Below are positions 45,781-55,427 of a stretch of 64,000 nucleotides of DNA, piece by piece. The stretch is from positions 1 to 64,000 of the forward strand of contig CAKZMU010000009.1 in assembly GCA_937129145.1 (NCBI GenBank), written 5' to 3'. The DNA comes from an uncultured Lacinutrix sp. Lineage in GTDB: Bacteria > Bacteroidota > Bacteroidia > Flavobacteriales > Flavobacteriaceae. Each line of letters starts with the position of its first letter. Positions within the stretch are counted from its first letter, which is position 1. The translations under genes and the position numbers were made by a program. The notes under the pieces are model-generated. The model ran no database searches, had not been told where the DNA came from, and saw only the letters and a program-made list of their open reading frames with translations.

Positions 45781-47880
45781 ATGAAATTCAAGTCTATCTT
45801 TATAATAGTTGTTTTTGTTCCTTTCTTTTGTCTTTCTCAACAACAGGTTGAAAAGTCGAACGATACCATTATAACACAGTACTTAAATGAAGTCGTAGTT
45901 ACTGCAACACAAACTATAAGGCAGTTATCATCTTTACCTTTGCCTGTTCAAATTATAGCAAAAAAAGAACTTAAAGAAACTGGTTCAACTCGTTTAGATG
46001 CCATTTTAAATGAGCAAACAGGTTTAATAACAGTCTCAGAATTTGTTGGAGGCGAAGGCATACAAATGCAAGGATTAGACTCTCAATATAGCTTAATTCT
46101 TATAGATGGTGTGCCGCTTATAGGTCGCTCTGCAGGAACTTTAGATGTAAGTAGAGTAAGTGTTGGGAATATTAAACAAATAGAAGTTGTTAAAGGCGCA
46201 TCGTCTAGCCTATATGGTAGTAAAGCGCTTGCAGGCGTTATTAATATTATAACCGATACTCCAAAAAATGGCTTTAATGGTGACCTATCGTATCGTTACG
46301 GAACTTTTAATACACACGACACTAACATAACTCTTGGGTATCGTAAAGAAAAATTCGCAATACAATCGTTCATTAACAGAAATAGTAGCGATGGTTATCA
46401 GTTTTTAAATGCTGCCGATTTAAATACTGTTGACCCATATAGTAGTTATACATTTAATTCAAAATTGAGTTATAAATTAAATGAAAACACCAAAATTACC
46501 GCTTCAGGACGCTATTATATTCAAGACCAAATATACGCTCCAACTTTAGATGAAAAAGGAGAAATTAACTCCAACGAATGGAACACACACTTAAAAGCAA
46601 ACCACAAAAGTGGCGAGAAATGGAATAGTTATTTTGAATTTTATGCTTCTCGTTATAAAGCTGAAGAATACTTAAATTCGGTAGCAGATAATAGTCTTTT
46701 TAGCGAAAGTGACTATAACGAATTACTCATTAGACCCGAAATTCGTACAACCTATAAGTCAAATGAAAAGCACTCTTTTACTAGTGGTTTTGGGCTTAAC
46801 CACGAAACCTTAGATAGAACCGATTTCACTACAACGCCAGAGTTTAATTCGCCTTTTGTCTATTTTCAATATGATGGAAATCCAAACAAAAAACTTAATG
46901 TTATACTAGGCGCTAGGTTTGATAGTCATAATGAATACAAATCTCAATTTAGTCCAAAAGGTGCGCTACGCTTCGAGCTAAATGACAAAATTTCCTTTAA
47001 AGGCTCCGTAGGTTATGGCTTTAAAGCACCAGATTTTAGACAGTTGTATTTTGATTTTTCAAACGGCTTTGTAGGCTATACCATCCTAGGATACAATACG
47101 GTTACAACTCGAATCCCTGAATTAGAGAATGAAGGTCAAATTACCAATGTTGTTGTGCCTATTTCAGAATTTGAAGGTCAATTGCTTGCCGAAAATTCAG
47201 TTGCCTATAATTTTGGTGTTAACTATAATCCTATTTCAACTTTAAATCTTGAAATAAACCTCTTTAGAAACGATATAAAAGACCTTATAGATACTCGCTT
47301 AATTGCAAATAAAACAAACGGACAAGGAGTATTTAGTTATTACAATGTCAACAATGTTCATACTCAAGGTTTAGAATTTAATACCACTTGGAAACCCAAT
47401 AATAGCCTCAAAATATCTGGTGGTTATCAATTATTATATGCCAAAGATAAAAAGGCAAAAGACGCTTTTAAAGACGGAGAAGTGTTTGCAAGGAAAAGCT
47501 CTAATTCGCCAGCTTTTCAACTTAATGAAGATGATTATTTTGGTTTATATAACAGGTCAAGGCACATGGCGAACTTAAAGGTGTTTTACACATTTAAAAA
47601 GTGGGATTTAAACACAAATATAAGAGGTAAATACAGAAGCAAATATGGCTTATTCGATACAAATAGCAACAATTATCTTGATGCCTACGATGGCTTTGTA
47701 AATGCTTATACATTATGGGATTGGGCGATTAATAAAACTTTTAGCAACAACTATGAAATTGGTTTAGGAGTAGATAATATTTTCAATTTCACAGACGCTC
47801 CTGAATCGGTTAACGATGCCTTATTTATAGGGAATATACCCGGTAGAATGCTATACACAAAACTTAATATTCAATTTTAA
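45781..47880 (+). CDS. TonB-dependent heme receptor, HmuR-like
   Basis: A 699-residue outer-membrane receptor with a signal peptide (to about FFCLSQ), a TonB box (LNEVVVTATQT), a plug (about 45-155, ILIDGVPLIGRSAGTLDVSR and IEVVKGASSSLYGSKALAGVINII), and a barrel ending in MLYTKLNIQF. The heme assignment rests on the HmuY gene 17 bases downstream and the PchR-type regulator upstream, the arrangement of heme loci in Bacteroidota. The sequence alone shows only the receptor class. Confidence 0.85.
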   Translation: MKFKSIFIIVVFVPFFCLSQQQVEKSNDTIITQYLNEVVVTATQTIRQLSSLPLPVQIIAKKELKETGSTRLDAILNEQTGLITVSEFVGGEGIQMQGLDSQYSLILIDGVPLIGRSAGTLDVSRVSVGNIKQIEVVKGASSSLYGSKALAGVINIITDTPKNGFNGDLSYRYGTFNTHDTNITLGYRKEKFAIQSFINRNSSDGYQFLNAADLNTVDPYSSYTFNSKLSYKLNENTKITASGRYYIQDQIYAPTLDEKGEINSNEWNTHLKANHKSGEKWNSYFEFYASRYKAEEYLNSVADNSLFSESDYNELLIRPEIRTTYKSNEKHSFTSGFGLNHETLDRTDFTTTPEFNSPFVYFQYDGNPNKKLNVILGARFDSHNEYKSQFSPKGALRFELNDKISFKGSVGYGFKAPDFRQLYFDFSNGFVGYTILGYNTVTTRIPELENEGQITNVVVPISEFEGQLLAENSVAYNFGVNYNPISTLNLEINLFRNDIKDLIDTRLIANKTNGQGVFSYYNVNNVHTQGLEFNTTWKPNNSLKISGGYQLLYAKDKKAKDAFKDGEVFARKSSNSPAFQLNEDDYFGLYNRSRHMANLKVFYTFKKWDLNTNIRGKYRSKYGLFDTNSNNYLDAYDGFVNAYTLWDWAINKTFSNNYEIGLGVDNIFNFTDAPESVNDALFIGNIPGRMLYTKLNIQF

Positions 47881-47897
47881 TACTAATAAAAAACAAC

Positions 47898-48527
47898 ATG
47901 AAAACAGTTAAATTATTTACATTACTTACATTATTTATTGTAACATCATCATGCAGTAATGATAATGATGATGAGATTTTTTTACAGATAGAAACCAATT
48001 CAGTTATGAACCTTCACGCTCCTCAAACTGGAGGTATGGACCAAATGGGAAATCCAGTACCAATTTCAGGAGAATTTACAAAGTTTGATTTTTCAACTGG
48101 AACAACTACAACAAGTGATACAGAGTGGGATATTGCCTTTAGAGGAACTTCTATTATTATTAATGGTGGTGTTTCATCAGGAAGTACAGACGAACCTGAA
48201 AGAACAGGAAATGCTGCTGCATATATGGCAACTGGAACCATAGCTAGTGTAAAAGCGGTTAACACAAGCTTACTTGAACAAGATTCTGTTAACGGTTATG
48301 TATTGAGTAATTGGTACACGTATGCAGGACCTCCAACACACTTAATTACACCAACTGCTGGAAAAATAATTGTAGTGAGAACTCAAGATGGAAAATATGC
48401 TAAAATTGAGCTTTTAAGCTATTATAAAGATGCTCCAGAAAACCCTGATGCCTATACAGATGAAGAGCGTTACTTTACTTTTAATTATGTATATCAACCT
48501 AATGAAGGTGAATTAACTTTTGAATAA
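47898..48527 (+). CDS. hmuY: HmuY-family heme-binding lipoprotein
   Basis: A 209-residue lipoprotein (VTSSCSND, Cys19). The HmuY family pattern is clear: DTEWDIAFRGTSIIINGG, AAAYMATGTIASVKA, then GKIIVVRTQDGKYAKIELLSYYKDAPENP and YFTFNYVYQPNEG. HmuY in Porphyromonas binds heme at the cell surface and passes it to HmuR. The heme ligands cannot be fixed by eye. Coupled with the receptor upstream; a terminator follows at 48564. Confidence 0.9.
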   Translation: MKTVKLFTLLTLFIVTSSCSNDNDDEIFLQIETNSVMNLHAPQTGGMDQMGNPVPISGEFTKFDFSTGTTTTSDTEWDIAFRGTSIIINGGVSSGSTDEPERTGNAAAYMATGTIASVKAVNTSLLEQDSVNGYVLSNWYTYAGPPTHLITPTAGKIIVVRTQDGKYAKIELLSYYKDAPENPDAYTDEERYFTFNYVYQPNEGELTFE

Positions 48528-48563
48528 ACATAAAATTTTAACTCATATTATGTTTGATTTTGA

Positions 48564-48600
48564 TAGTGCTGTTTTTCCAAATTTATAGGAAAATGGCACT
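48564..48600 (+). terminator. Terminator of the heme operon
   Basis: AGTGCTGTTTTTCC pairs with GGAAAATGGCACT (two wobbles and one bulge) around a nine-base loop, followed by a T-rich stretch. A second small stem TCAACCT/AGGTTGA is at 48636-48660. Confidence 0.6.
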
Positions 48601-48676
48601 TCAATTTTTAATGAATACCTAAAAATATTATTTGTTCAACCTCAAGCCAACATAGGTTGAGTTGGAATTAAAGTTA

Positions 48677-49174
48677 CTACCTCAACGGAAAGCCTTTTGC
48701 TGCCCACCATGAGTGTATTTCTATCACCAAACGACCAGCTTTTACCATTGGGTCTGCGTTGGCTAAACTATCTGCCATTTTAAGTGTTGGCACATTATAA
48801 ATGGTAATACCACTTATATCGCTATTGTCATCAAAAGGTCCAGAAATATCAGCATAACCAAGTTCGTACATTTTTCCTAAATGCGCCATGTGTGCTGCTT
48901 GCAATTTATTGGCTTCGTCTTCAGGTTGCGAACGATTTGGTCCTTTTTTTAAAAATGCGATAAAATATTTTTGCATGATGACGGTGTCTTGGGTTTTTTC
49001 ATCTACATAATCAAAAAGCTCAAAGCCTTTGGCTAATAATTCTTCTTTTTGAGCTTTGATTGATTTCTCAATAATTTCAATTGATTTTTCTTCAATATTT
49101 ACTACATCTGTTGTTTCCTCTTTACAAGAGCAAATAACTGCTATTAACATCAAGCTTAAAATTGCCTTTTTCAT
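48677..49174 (-). CDS. YCII-domain lipoprotein
   Basis: A 165-residue lipoprotein from the ATG at 49174 (ICSCKEE, Cys17), preferred over 49183 because it begins the signal peptide and avoids overlap with the CYTH gene. The C-terminal domain is YCII-like (YFIAFLKKGPNRSQPEDEANKLQAAHMAHLGKMYELGYADISGPF). Intracellular YCII proteins bind small ligands or act as dehydrochlorinase-like enzymes; the exported form has no known role. Confidence 0.75.
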   Translation of the reverse strand: MKKAILSLMLIAVICSCKEETTDVVNIEEKSIEIIEKSIKAQKEELLAKGFELFDYVDEKTQDTVIMQKYFIAFLKKGPNRSQPEDEANKLQAAHMAHLGKMYELGYADISGPFDDNSDISGITIYNVPTLKMADSLANADPMVKAGRLVIEIHSWWAAKGFPLR

Positions 49175-49176
49175 AG

Positions 49177-49644
49177 TTACCAAGTTTTAAATGGTTGTTT
49201 ACTTAATTGTGAGTTGTAATATTTAATATCTCCTGTAACTTCTTTTCCTAACCAATCTGGTTTTGAAAACGATTCATTCTCTGTTTGTAATTCAACTTCA
49301 GCAATGATTAAGCCTTCATTATCGCCAAAAAATTCATCAACTTCAAAAATATGATTATTAACGTTTACTTCATAGCGTAATTTATCAATCACTCCTTTTT
49401 CACAAAACTCCAATAAGGCTTTAGCGTCTTTTTTTGAAATTTCTTTTTCCCATTCAAAACGCGATAAACCATCTTTAGACGATAAGCCTTTAACAGTTAA
49501 AATTCCTTTATTGTCCTTTAATCTAACTCTGACTGTGCGTTCTGGGTCACGATTTAAAAAACCCTGAATAATCCTGAATTTTTGAAATGCTTCATTTTTA
49601 AAAGCATCAGATGTTACTAAAAATTTGCGTTCTATTTCTATCAT
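49177..49644 (-). CDS. CYTH domain protein (triphosphate tunnel family)
   Basis: A 155-residue CYTH protein. The metal/triphosphate motif ExExK is at Glu3, Glu5 and Lys7 (IEIERKF), followed by RTVRVRLKDNKGILTVKG and the acidic/basic strand pairs of the tunnel fold. Small bacterial members are often inorganic triphosphatases. Divergent from dinB with only 32 bases between. Confidence 0.88.
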   Translation of the reverse strand: MIEIERKFLVTSDAFKNEAFQKFRIIQGFLNRDPERTVRVRLKDNKGILTVKGLSSKDGLSRFEWEKEISKKDAKALLEFCEKGVIDKLRYEVNVNNHIFEVDEFFGDNEGLIIAEVELQTENESFSKPDWLGKEVTGDIKYYNSQLSKQPFKTW

Positions 49645-49676
49645 TTAAATTGAATAAGAAATCCTAAATTTACAGT

Positions 49677-50774
49677 ATGTCAGCCGATTTACCAATAAGA
49701 AAAATTATCCATGTAGATATGGATGCGTTTTACGCCTCTGTTGAGCAAATGGATAATCCTGAGCTTAGAGGCAAACCACTTGCGGTTGGTGGCAAAGGTA
49801 AACGTGGTGTTATTGGGGCTGCGAGTTATGAAGCACGTAAATATGGCGTAAAAAGTGCTATGACAGGTAATTTGGCAGAAAAACTTTGTCCACACCTTAT
49901 TTTTGTGCGACCACGATTTGAACGCTATAGCGAAATCTCAAAACAAGTCAAGAAAATATTTTTTGATTATACCGATTTGGTTGAGCCATTATCTATGGAC
50001 GAAGCATACTTAGATGTTACTCAAAACAAAAAAGGAAATCCGAGTGCGACGCTTATTGCCAAAGAAATTAGGCAGCGTATTTTTGATGAAGTAGGGCTTA
50101 CTGCATCTGCAGGAATAAGTGTCAATAAATTTGTAGCAAAAATTGCAAGTGACTATAACAAACCTAACGGACAAAAAACCGTAAATCCTGAGGAAGTTAT
50201 CGATTTTCTTGAGGCTTTAGATATCAGAAAATTTTACGGCGTAGGTAAAGTCACTGCTGAAAAAATGTACCAAAAAGGCATTTTTACTGGAAAGGACTTA
50301 AAGAGTAAAACATTAGAATATCTTGATGAGCATTTTGGTAAATCTGGACGCTATTATTATCACATCGTACGAGGTATTCACAATAGTGAGGTGAAGCCAC
50401 ATCGTATCAGAAAATCGTTAGCTGCCGAACGTACTTTTTATGATAACCTGACTAGTGAAGTATTTATGCTTGAAAAACTGGAGCATATTGCACAAGAGGT
50501 TTCCAAACGCCTAACAAAAAGTAAAGTAGCTGGAAAAACCATTACCTTAAAAATTAAGTATAGTGATTTTACCTTGCAAACCAGAAGTAAAACTCTGCCT
50601 TATTATGTAAGCGATAAAGACGTTATTTTAGATACTGCAAAGGATTTATTATATCAAGACACATTAAAAGATTCGGTTAGATTGTTGGGGATTTCTCTAT
50701 CTAATTTAAATACAGAAACAAAGAAAAAACCTGAAAAGAAAAGTGTTAGTGTGCAGTTGAAGTTTGAATTTTAG
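49677..50774 (+). CDS. dinB: DNA polymerase IV
   Basis: Y-family translesion polymerase of 365 residues. Catalytic carboxylates Asp14 in IIHVDMDAFYASVE and Asp108/Glu109 in LSMDEAYLDV; a helix-hairpin-helix at FYGVGKVTAEKMYQKGI; little-finger domain to about 345. The extreme C-terminus VQLKFEF looks like a sliding-clamp-binding motif. It is the second Y-family polymerase in the window, after UmuC at 5918. Confidence 0.95.
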   Translation: MSADLPIRKIIHVDMDAFYASVEQMDNPELRGKPLAVGGKGKRGVIGAASYEARKYGVKSAMTGNLAEKLCPHLIFVRPRFERYSEISKQVKKIFFDYTDLVEPLSMDEAYLDVTQNKKGNPSATLIAKEIRQRIFDEVGLTASAGISVNKFVAKIASDYNKPNGQKTVNPEEVIDFLEALDIRKFYGVGKVTAEKMYQKGIFTGKDLKSKTLEYLDEHFGKSGRYYYHIVRGIHNSEVKPHRIRKSLAAERTFYDNLTSEVFMLEKLEHIAQEVSKRLTKSKVAGKTITLKIKYSDFTLQTRSKTLPYYVSDKDVILDTAKDLLYQDTLKDSVRLLGISLSNLNTETKKKPEKKSVSVQLKFEF

Positions 50775-50833
50775 GTACTTGACTTTCTCCTAAAAAAAGT
50801 CGAACTTCGTTAACGACTGATATAGATCACATG

Positions 50834-50852
50834 TGCTGAACTTGTTTCAGTA
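50834..50852. repeat. REP-like palindrome
   Basis: TGCTGAACTTGTTTCAGTA, with CTGAA/TTCAG arms, resembles a short repeat that recurs between genes in many flavobacterial genomes. It lies in the 134-base gap after dinB. Confidence 0.45.
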
Positions 50853-50908
50853 TTAAAACGACGTCATATCATTTAAGTTAGGCTTCATTATGACCAACCA
50901 TTAAACCA

Positions 50909-51616
50909 ATGATAAAATTCTTTCGAAAAATACGCTACGACTTTATGGAAAAAAATGAAACTGGAAAGTATTTGAAATATGCCATTGGAGAAATTATACT
51001 TGTGGTTATTGGGATTCTAATCGCACTCTCTATAAATAACTGGAATGATGAGCGTAAAGAAACTAATTCCAAAAAAAACATTATAGTATCTCTAATTTCA
51101 GATTTAGAGAAAGATATTGAGTCCTTTAAGAAAAATGCCATTAGGAATACCAAGGCTATTGATTATTGTAATTCTTTTTTGAAAACTGGCCAAATAGATT
51201 CTTCTTTGGTATTTGTGAATACTATCGATTCGAAATATATATTTTACCCGAATAATTCAAAATACAAATCTATTGTTTCTACCAATAAAATTGAAATATT
51301 AGATGATTCTACAATTGACAAGTTAACAAGTTACTACGAGTATGACTATTCTCGGTTGAAAAGCTGGGTTCTAGACAATGAACATGGATCGAAAAAGATA
51401 GAAGAGTTTGTTGTAGAAAAACTACCCAAATTGCCTCAGTCCGAAATTGATAAAAAATTCAACGAGGGAGTTAGTAAAATATTAACAACGGATGAAGTGT
51501 ATAATCTCTTATCAAGGAGACTTGACTATAGAAATAGCCTTAATGAGCTTATGAAAATTACGCAGAAAAATGCTGAGAAATTAGTCATAGAATTAAAGAA
51601 AATAACGAAAGGCTAA
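50909..51616 (+). CDS. DUF6090 family membrane-anchored protein
   Basis: A 235-residue protein with the family opening MIKFFRKIRYDFMEKNETGK and YAIGEIILVVIGILIALSIN, which is a single membrane segment (about 26-44) after a basic amphipathic N-terminus. A helical, charged domain with a conserved NWNDE motif follows. Function unknown; common in Flavobacteriaceae. Confidence 0.8.
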   Translation: MIKFFRKIRYDFMEKNETGKYLKYAIGEIILVVIGILIALSINNWNDERKETNSKKNIIVSLISDLEKDIESFKKNAIRNTKAIDYCNSFLKTGQIDSSLVFVNTIDSKYIFYPNNSKYKSIVSTNKIEILDDSTIDKLTSYYEYDYSRLKSWVLDNEHGSKKIEEFVVEKLPKLPQSEIDKKFNEGVSKILTTDEVYNLLSRRLDYRNSLNELMKITQKNAEKLVIELKKITKG

Positions 51617-51701
51617 CAAAGTACTGTGGTAAAGAACAAGTAAAAAGCATTAATTTTTCACTAAAGTACTTTTATACTCGTTATCATATATCAATCCTCA
51701 C

Positions 51702-51726
51702 TCTGCGAAGTTTAAAACTTAGCAGA
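51702..51726. repeat. Near-perfect palindrome upstream of the cyanophycinase-like gene
   Basis: TCTGC-g-AAGTT at 51702-51712 is mirrored by AACTT-a-GCAGA at 51716-51726, with one mismatch in the stem. It ends 17 bases before the ATG at 51744, so it is either a REP-like element or an operator. Confidence 0.5.
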
Positions 51727-51743
51727 ACAAAGCATAAAAAATC

Positions 51744-52637
51744 ATGAAAACTATATTTAACTATTTCATCTACCTTACCTTACTAATAACTTTTTCTAAA
51801 AGTACAATTAGTGCTCAAACAAAAACGAGTAATAAAAAGCAAATAACTGTAGGTCCTAAAAATGGCACCTTACTTATTATTGGTGGAGCAGCGTCAAACA
51901 AATTTTACACTAAGTTTATGGAGTTGGTTGGTGGTCCAGATGTGCCAATAATAGTTATCCCAACAGCAGTTTCAAGTAATGTTTTGAGTGAAGAATTTCT
52001 CGAAAGATACAAAGCAAGATTTTATAGTATGGGCTTTAAAAATGTGACTGTATTTCATACTAGAAATCGAGATGATGCAAACTCTGAAAAATTTATTTTA
52101 CCAATTAAAAATGCTAAAGGAGTTTGGTTTAGTGGTGGTAGACAATGGCGTCATGCTGGCTCTTATTTGAACACCAAAGCCCATGAAGCATTTAAAGATT
52201 TATTGGATAGAGGTGGCGTTATTGCTGGCTCATCAGCTGGTGCATCAATTCAAGGTTCTTATCTTGCCAGGGGAGATACAAAGAGAAATACTATTATGAT
52301 GGGAGACTATGAAATAGGTTTAGGGTTTCTTTCTAATGTAGCTATTGACCAACATTTAATGGCTAGAAACAGGCAATTTGATATGTTTGAAATACTAGAA
52401 AACAGACCTGAATTACTTGGGATAGGCCTCGATGAAAATACTGGAATTATTGTAAACTATGATAAATTTGAAGTTTTTGGAGAGAGTTATGTTGCCATGT
52501 ATGATGGTACTCGCTGGTCAGCCGAAAGAGACACAATATACCAGTTACCTAAAGACAGTAAAGAGTTTTATTTACTTAAATCTGGTGATAGATATAATTT
52601 AAAAAAGAAAGCCGTAATAACTACTAAAGATAAATAG
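51744..52637 (+). CDS. Cyanophycinase-like S51 serine peptidase, exported
   Basis: A 297-residue protein with a signal peptide (to about TISAQ) and the cyanophycinase fold. The N-terminal GTLLIIGGAASNKFY, the FSGGRQWRHAG segment and the nucleophile elbow AGSSAGASIQG (Ser164) match the S51 group. Cyanophycinase cleaves the Asp-Arg storage polymer to beta-Asp-Arg. An exported form would use polymer released by other organisms; relatives may have other peptide substrates. No cyanophycin synthetase gene is in the window. Confidence 0.85.
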   Translation: MKTIFNYFIYLTLLITFSKSTISAQTKTSNKKQITVGPKNGTLLIIGGAASNKFYTKFMELVGGPDVPIIVIPTAVSSNVLSEEFLERYKARFYSMGFKNVTVFHTRNRDDANSEKFILPIKNAKGVWFSGGRQWRHAGSYLNTKAHEAFKDLLDRGGVIAGSSAGASIQGSYLARGDTKRNTIMMGDYEIGLGFLSNVAIDQHLMARNRQFDMFEILENRPELLGIGLDENTGIIVNYDKFEVFGESYVAMYDGTRWSAERDTIYQLPKDSKEFYLLKSGDRYNLKKKAVITTKDK

Positions 52638-52638
52638 T

Positions 52639-54084
52639 TTAAAAACTACAACTAGTAATCTCGGTAACTCGTAAGGTATTTACCATACCTTTCTCTTTTA
52701 TTGGCATTGCAGCTAAACTAATAAGCATATCGCCTTCTTCAAGATAGCCTTTTTTACAGGCAATAGCATTTACATCTTCAATGGTTTCATCGGTACTTAC
52801 ATACTTATCGTAATAAAATGCATTAACACCCCAAAGCAAGCTCAATTGGGTTAATATACTTTTGTTAGATGTAAACACTAAAATATGTGCTTCTGGTCGC
52901 CATGCCGAAATTTGAAACGCTGTATAGCCACTATTGGTTAAGGTAGAAATGGCTTTGGCGCTTATTTCGTTTGCCATATTTGCGGCGTGATAACATATAG
53001 ATTTGGTAATATACCTATTAGTTCTAATATGAGGTGGTTCTTGTGGTACCGAAATTAAGTGCGAATCTTCAACACTCTTAATAATATTAGACATTTGTCG
53101 TATAACTTGTACTGGATAACTCCCAACCGATGTTTCGCCTGATAACATCACAGCATCTGCCCCATCCATAACCGAGTTTGCCACATCATTCACCTCGGCT
53201 CTGGTTGGTGTTAAACTGTTAATCATGGTTTCCATCATTTGTGTAGCGATAATCACAGGTATTCTTGCCTTTTTAGCTCTTAAAACCAGCTTTTTTTGAA
53301 TAAGTGGTACTTCTTCTGCTGGAATTTCAACACCTAAATCACCACGAGCTACCATTAAACCATCGCAATACGCCACAATTTTATCGATATTCTCTACCGC
53401 TTCTGGTTTTTCAATTTTTGCAATAATTGGTATTTTATGGTCGCTATGTTCTTTGATGAGTTCTTCCAGTTGCATTAAGTCTTCAGCATGACGTACAAAA
53501 GATAAAGCAATCCAATCCACCCTCATTTCAATGGCAAAAAGGGCATCTTTTATATCTTTTTCTGTTAAAGCTGGTTGAGAAATATTAGTGTTTGGAAGGT
53601 TAACCCCTTTTTTAGATTTTAAAGGGCCTCCTTGAATAACTTTAGCCGTAACTTCATTTTTTTTATTAGTAGAGACAACTTCAAAAATTAATTTTCCGTC
53701 GTCTAACAAAATTCTCTCACCAGGATTCGCATCTTGTGGAAACCTATCATAGGTCATATACACACGCTCTTTTGTGCCTTCAAATTTTTTACCTGTGGCA
53801 AATATTATCTCGTCACCTTCATTAACTATTACCTCGGCTTGCATATTCCCAACACGAAGTTTTGGCCCTTGTAAATCTCCTAAAATAGCTGCATTATAAC
53901 CATACTCATCATTTAACTCTCTAATGGTTTTAATACGTTTTTTTACATCCTCGTAGTTTGCATGAGAAAAATTTATACGAAACACATTAGCGCCTTCATC
54001 CAGCATTGCTTTTAGTATTTCTTTTTTATTGGTTGCTGGTCCTAGGGTTGCAACTATTTTGGTCTTTTTTCTTTTATTGGCCAT
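52639..54084 (-). CDS. pyk: Pyruvate kinase
   Basis: Last step of glycolysis: phosphoenolpyruvate plus ADP to pyruvate plus ATP. The 481-residue protein has TKIVATLGPATN, NFSHANYEDV, the active-site helix IAKIEKPEAVENID and GLMVARGDLGVEIPAEEVPLIQK. Its ATG overlaps the upstream stop by one base (TAATG). The stop is one base from that of the convergent cyanophycinase-like gene. Confidence 0.96.
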   Translation of the reverse strand: MANKRKKTKIVATLGPATNKKEILKAMLDEGANVFRINFSHANYEDVKKRIKTIRELNDEYGYNAAILGDLQGPKLRVGNMQAEVIVNEGDEIIFATGKKFEGTKERVYMTYDRFPQDANPGERILLDDGKLIFEVVSTNKKNEVTAKVIQGGPLKSKKGVNLPNTNISQPALTEKDIKDALFAIEMRVDWIALSFVRHAEDLMQLEELIKEHSDHKIPIIAKIEKPEAVENIDKIVAYCDGLMVARGDLGVEIPAEEVPLIQKKLVLRAKKARIPVIIATQMMETMINSLTPTRAEVNDVANSVMDGADAVMLSGETSVGSYPVQVIRQMSNIIKSVEDSHLISVPQEPPHIRTNRYITKSICYHAANMANEISAKAISTLTNSGYTAFQISAWRPEAHILVFTSNKSILTQLSLLWGVNAFYYDKYVSTDETIEDVNAIACKKGYLEEGDMLISLAAMPIKEKGMVNTLRVTEITSCSF

Positions 54085-54563
54085 TAATTAAAAATTAAAT
54101 TGTCTTTAGATTTTAACTGTGATGCATCAATGCTAAATACAGCGGCTATCTGCGGAATTTCTTGAATTTTATGAATAATTGTTGTTTCGTCTATATAATT
54201 TCCATCATTGTTAATTTTCAACAAATAATTCACTTTTTTATATTCTGGAATTAAATTATGTGTTCTTAAAATACTGCTTTGTGTTTCAAATAGCAATCCT
54301 GTATTTGCAATACTTACTTCTTTTTTACAAATATTAGATACCAAATTCCAAATCATTCGTTGCTTTTCATCCTCCCATTCATAAATTGAAAAGGATGAAT
54401 TAGGGTTTTCGAAATCTAAATCTTGAGGTTTTCTTTGTAAGTTTACTTGAAGTTGTTTGTTTAAAAGGTAGGCAACACGATAATCTTCAAGCGTGCAATG
54501 TATAGCAAAAAGCGAATACGTTTCAACATCAAAATCATCAACAAGTAGCTTATGTAACGCCAT
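54084..54563 (-). CDS. IPExxxVDY family protein
   Basis: A 159-residue protein of the Bacteroidota IPExxxVDY family; the eponymous motif is IPEYKKVNYLLKI near residue 105, with Asn in place of Asp. Early helices (LAIHCTLEDYRVAYLLNKQL-like) and a YEWED segment are also typical. Function unknown. The gene lies between rnc and pyk and is translationally coupled to pyk. Confidence 0.82.
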   Translation of the reverse strand: MALHKLLVDDFDVETYSLFAIHCTLEDYRVAYLLNKQLQVNLQRKPQDLDFENPNSSFSIYEWEDEKQRMIWNLVSNICKKEVSIANTGLLFETQSSILRTHNLIPEYKKVNYLLKINNDGNYIDETTIIHKIQEIPQIAAVFSIDASQLKSKDNLIFN

Positions 54564-54673
54564 AACGTTTAAATTACGAAATGTAAATATACTATTTTAA
54601 CATAATAACTTGGCGATTGGTGTTATTACTTAGCAATAAAATAATACGAAAACGTTATAGTGCTATTATTAAA

Positions 54674-55420
54674 CTAACTGGCTCTGGATATTTTGCCCTG
54701 AAGTGCAAAAAAGGCACGTTTAGAAGCTTTTTCTTCGGCCTTCTTCTTTGACGTAGCTCTTGCTTTTGCCACTATTTTATTGTTTATAGATAACTTTACC
54801 GAAAAATGTTTTAACTCGTTTTTTCCAGTATCTTCATAAACATTATAGTTAAAGTTTTTCTTTTCTTTTTGGCACCATTCAATTAATAAACTTTTGTAAC
54901 TAATAACCTTGCCTTCTAATTTTTCTATATCTACATGAGGTGTTATAACACGCTTAAAAATAAAGTTTTCGCAAGCAGCGTAACCTTTATCCAAAAATAT
55001 AGCACCAACTAAGGCCTCAAATAAGTTGCCATGAATATTATTTCCAAAATTATCGGTTGGTATTCTGCTTACAACCAAATCTATAAGATGTAATTCTTTG
55101 CCTAATTCGTTAAGGTGCTCTCTACTCACAATTTTAGAGCGCATTTTTGTTAGATACCCTTCATCTCCTTGAGGTACTTCTTTAAATAAATGCGTAGCAA
55201 TTACAGCACTTAACATAGCATCTCCCACAAATTCCAATCGCTCGTAATTAATAGGTGTACCTTCTTCATCACGAATATTCATTGACCTATGTGTAAAGGC
55301 TTTTTTATAAAAATTGATTTGCTTGGGTTTAAATCCTAAAATTTGTTGTAATTGAACAAAAAAATTCCCGCCTTCATCAGAACGGGAATTTCTTTTCAAT
55401 ATGTTACGAATGAAACTCAT
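54674..55420 (-). CDS. rnc: Ribonuclease III
   Basis: Cuts double-stranded RNA in rRNA and mRNA processing. The 248-residue protein has the signature YERLEFVGDAML (about 59-70), a second catalytic helix GNLFEALVGAIFLDKG, and a C-terminal dsRNA-binding domain ending SKKKAEEKASKRAFFALQ. It starts seven bases after the fabF stop, as in many bacteria where rnc follows acpP-fabF. Confidence 0.95.
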   Translation of the reverse strand: MSFIRNILKRNSRSDEGGNFFVQLQQILGFKPKQINFYKKAFTHRSMNIRDEEGTPINYERLEFVGDAMLSAVIATHLFKEVPQGDEGYLTKMRSKIVSREHLNELGKELHLIDLVVSRIPTDNFGNNIHGNLFEALVGAIFLDKGYAACENFIFKRVITPHVDIEKLEGKVISYKSLLIEWCQKEKKNFNYNVYEDTGKNELKHFSVKLSINNKIVAKARATSKKKAEEKASKRAFFALQGKISRAS

Positions 55421-55427
55421 TCGGGAT

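Noticed and set aside
48636-48660. Second hairpin after hmuY as a terminator
   Set aside because: Its seven-base stem has a long loop and no T run; the hairpin at 48564 is the better candidate.
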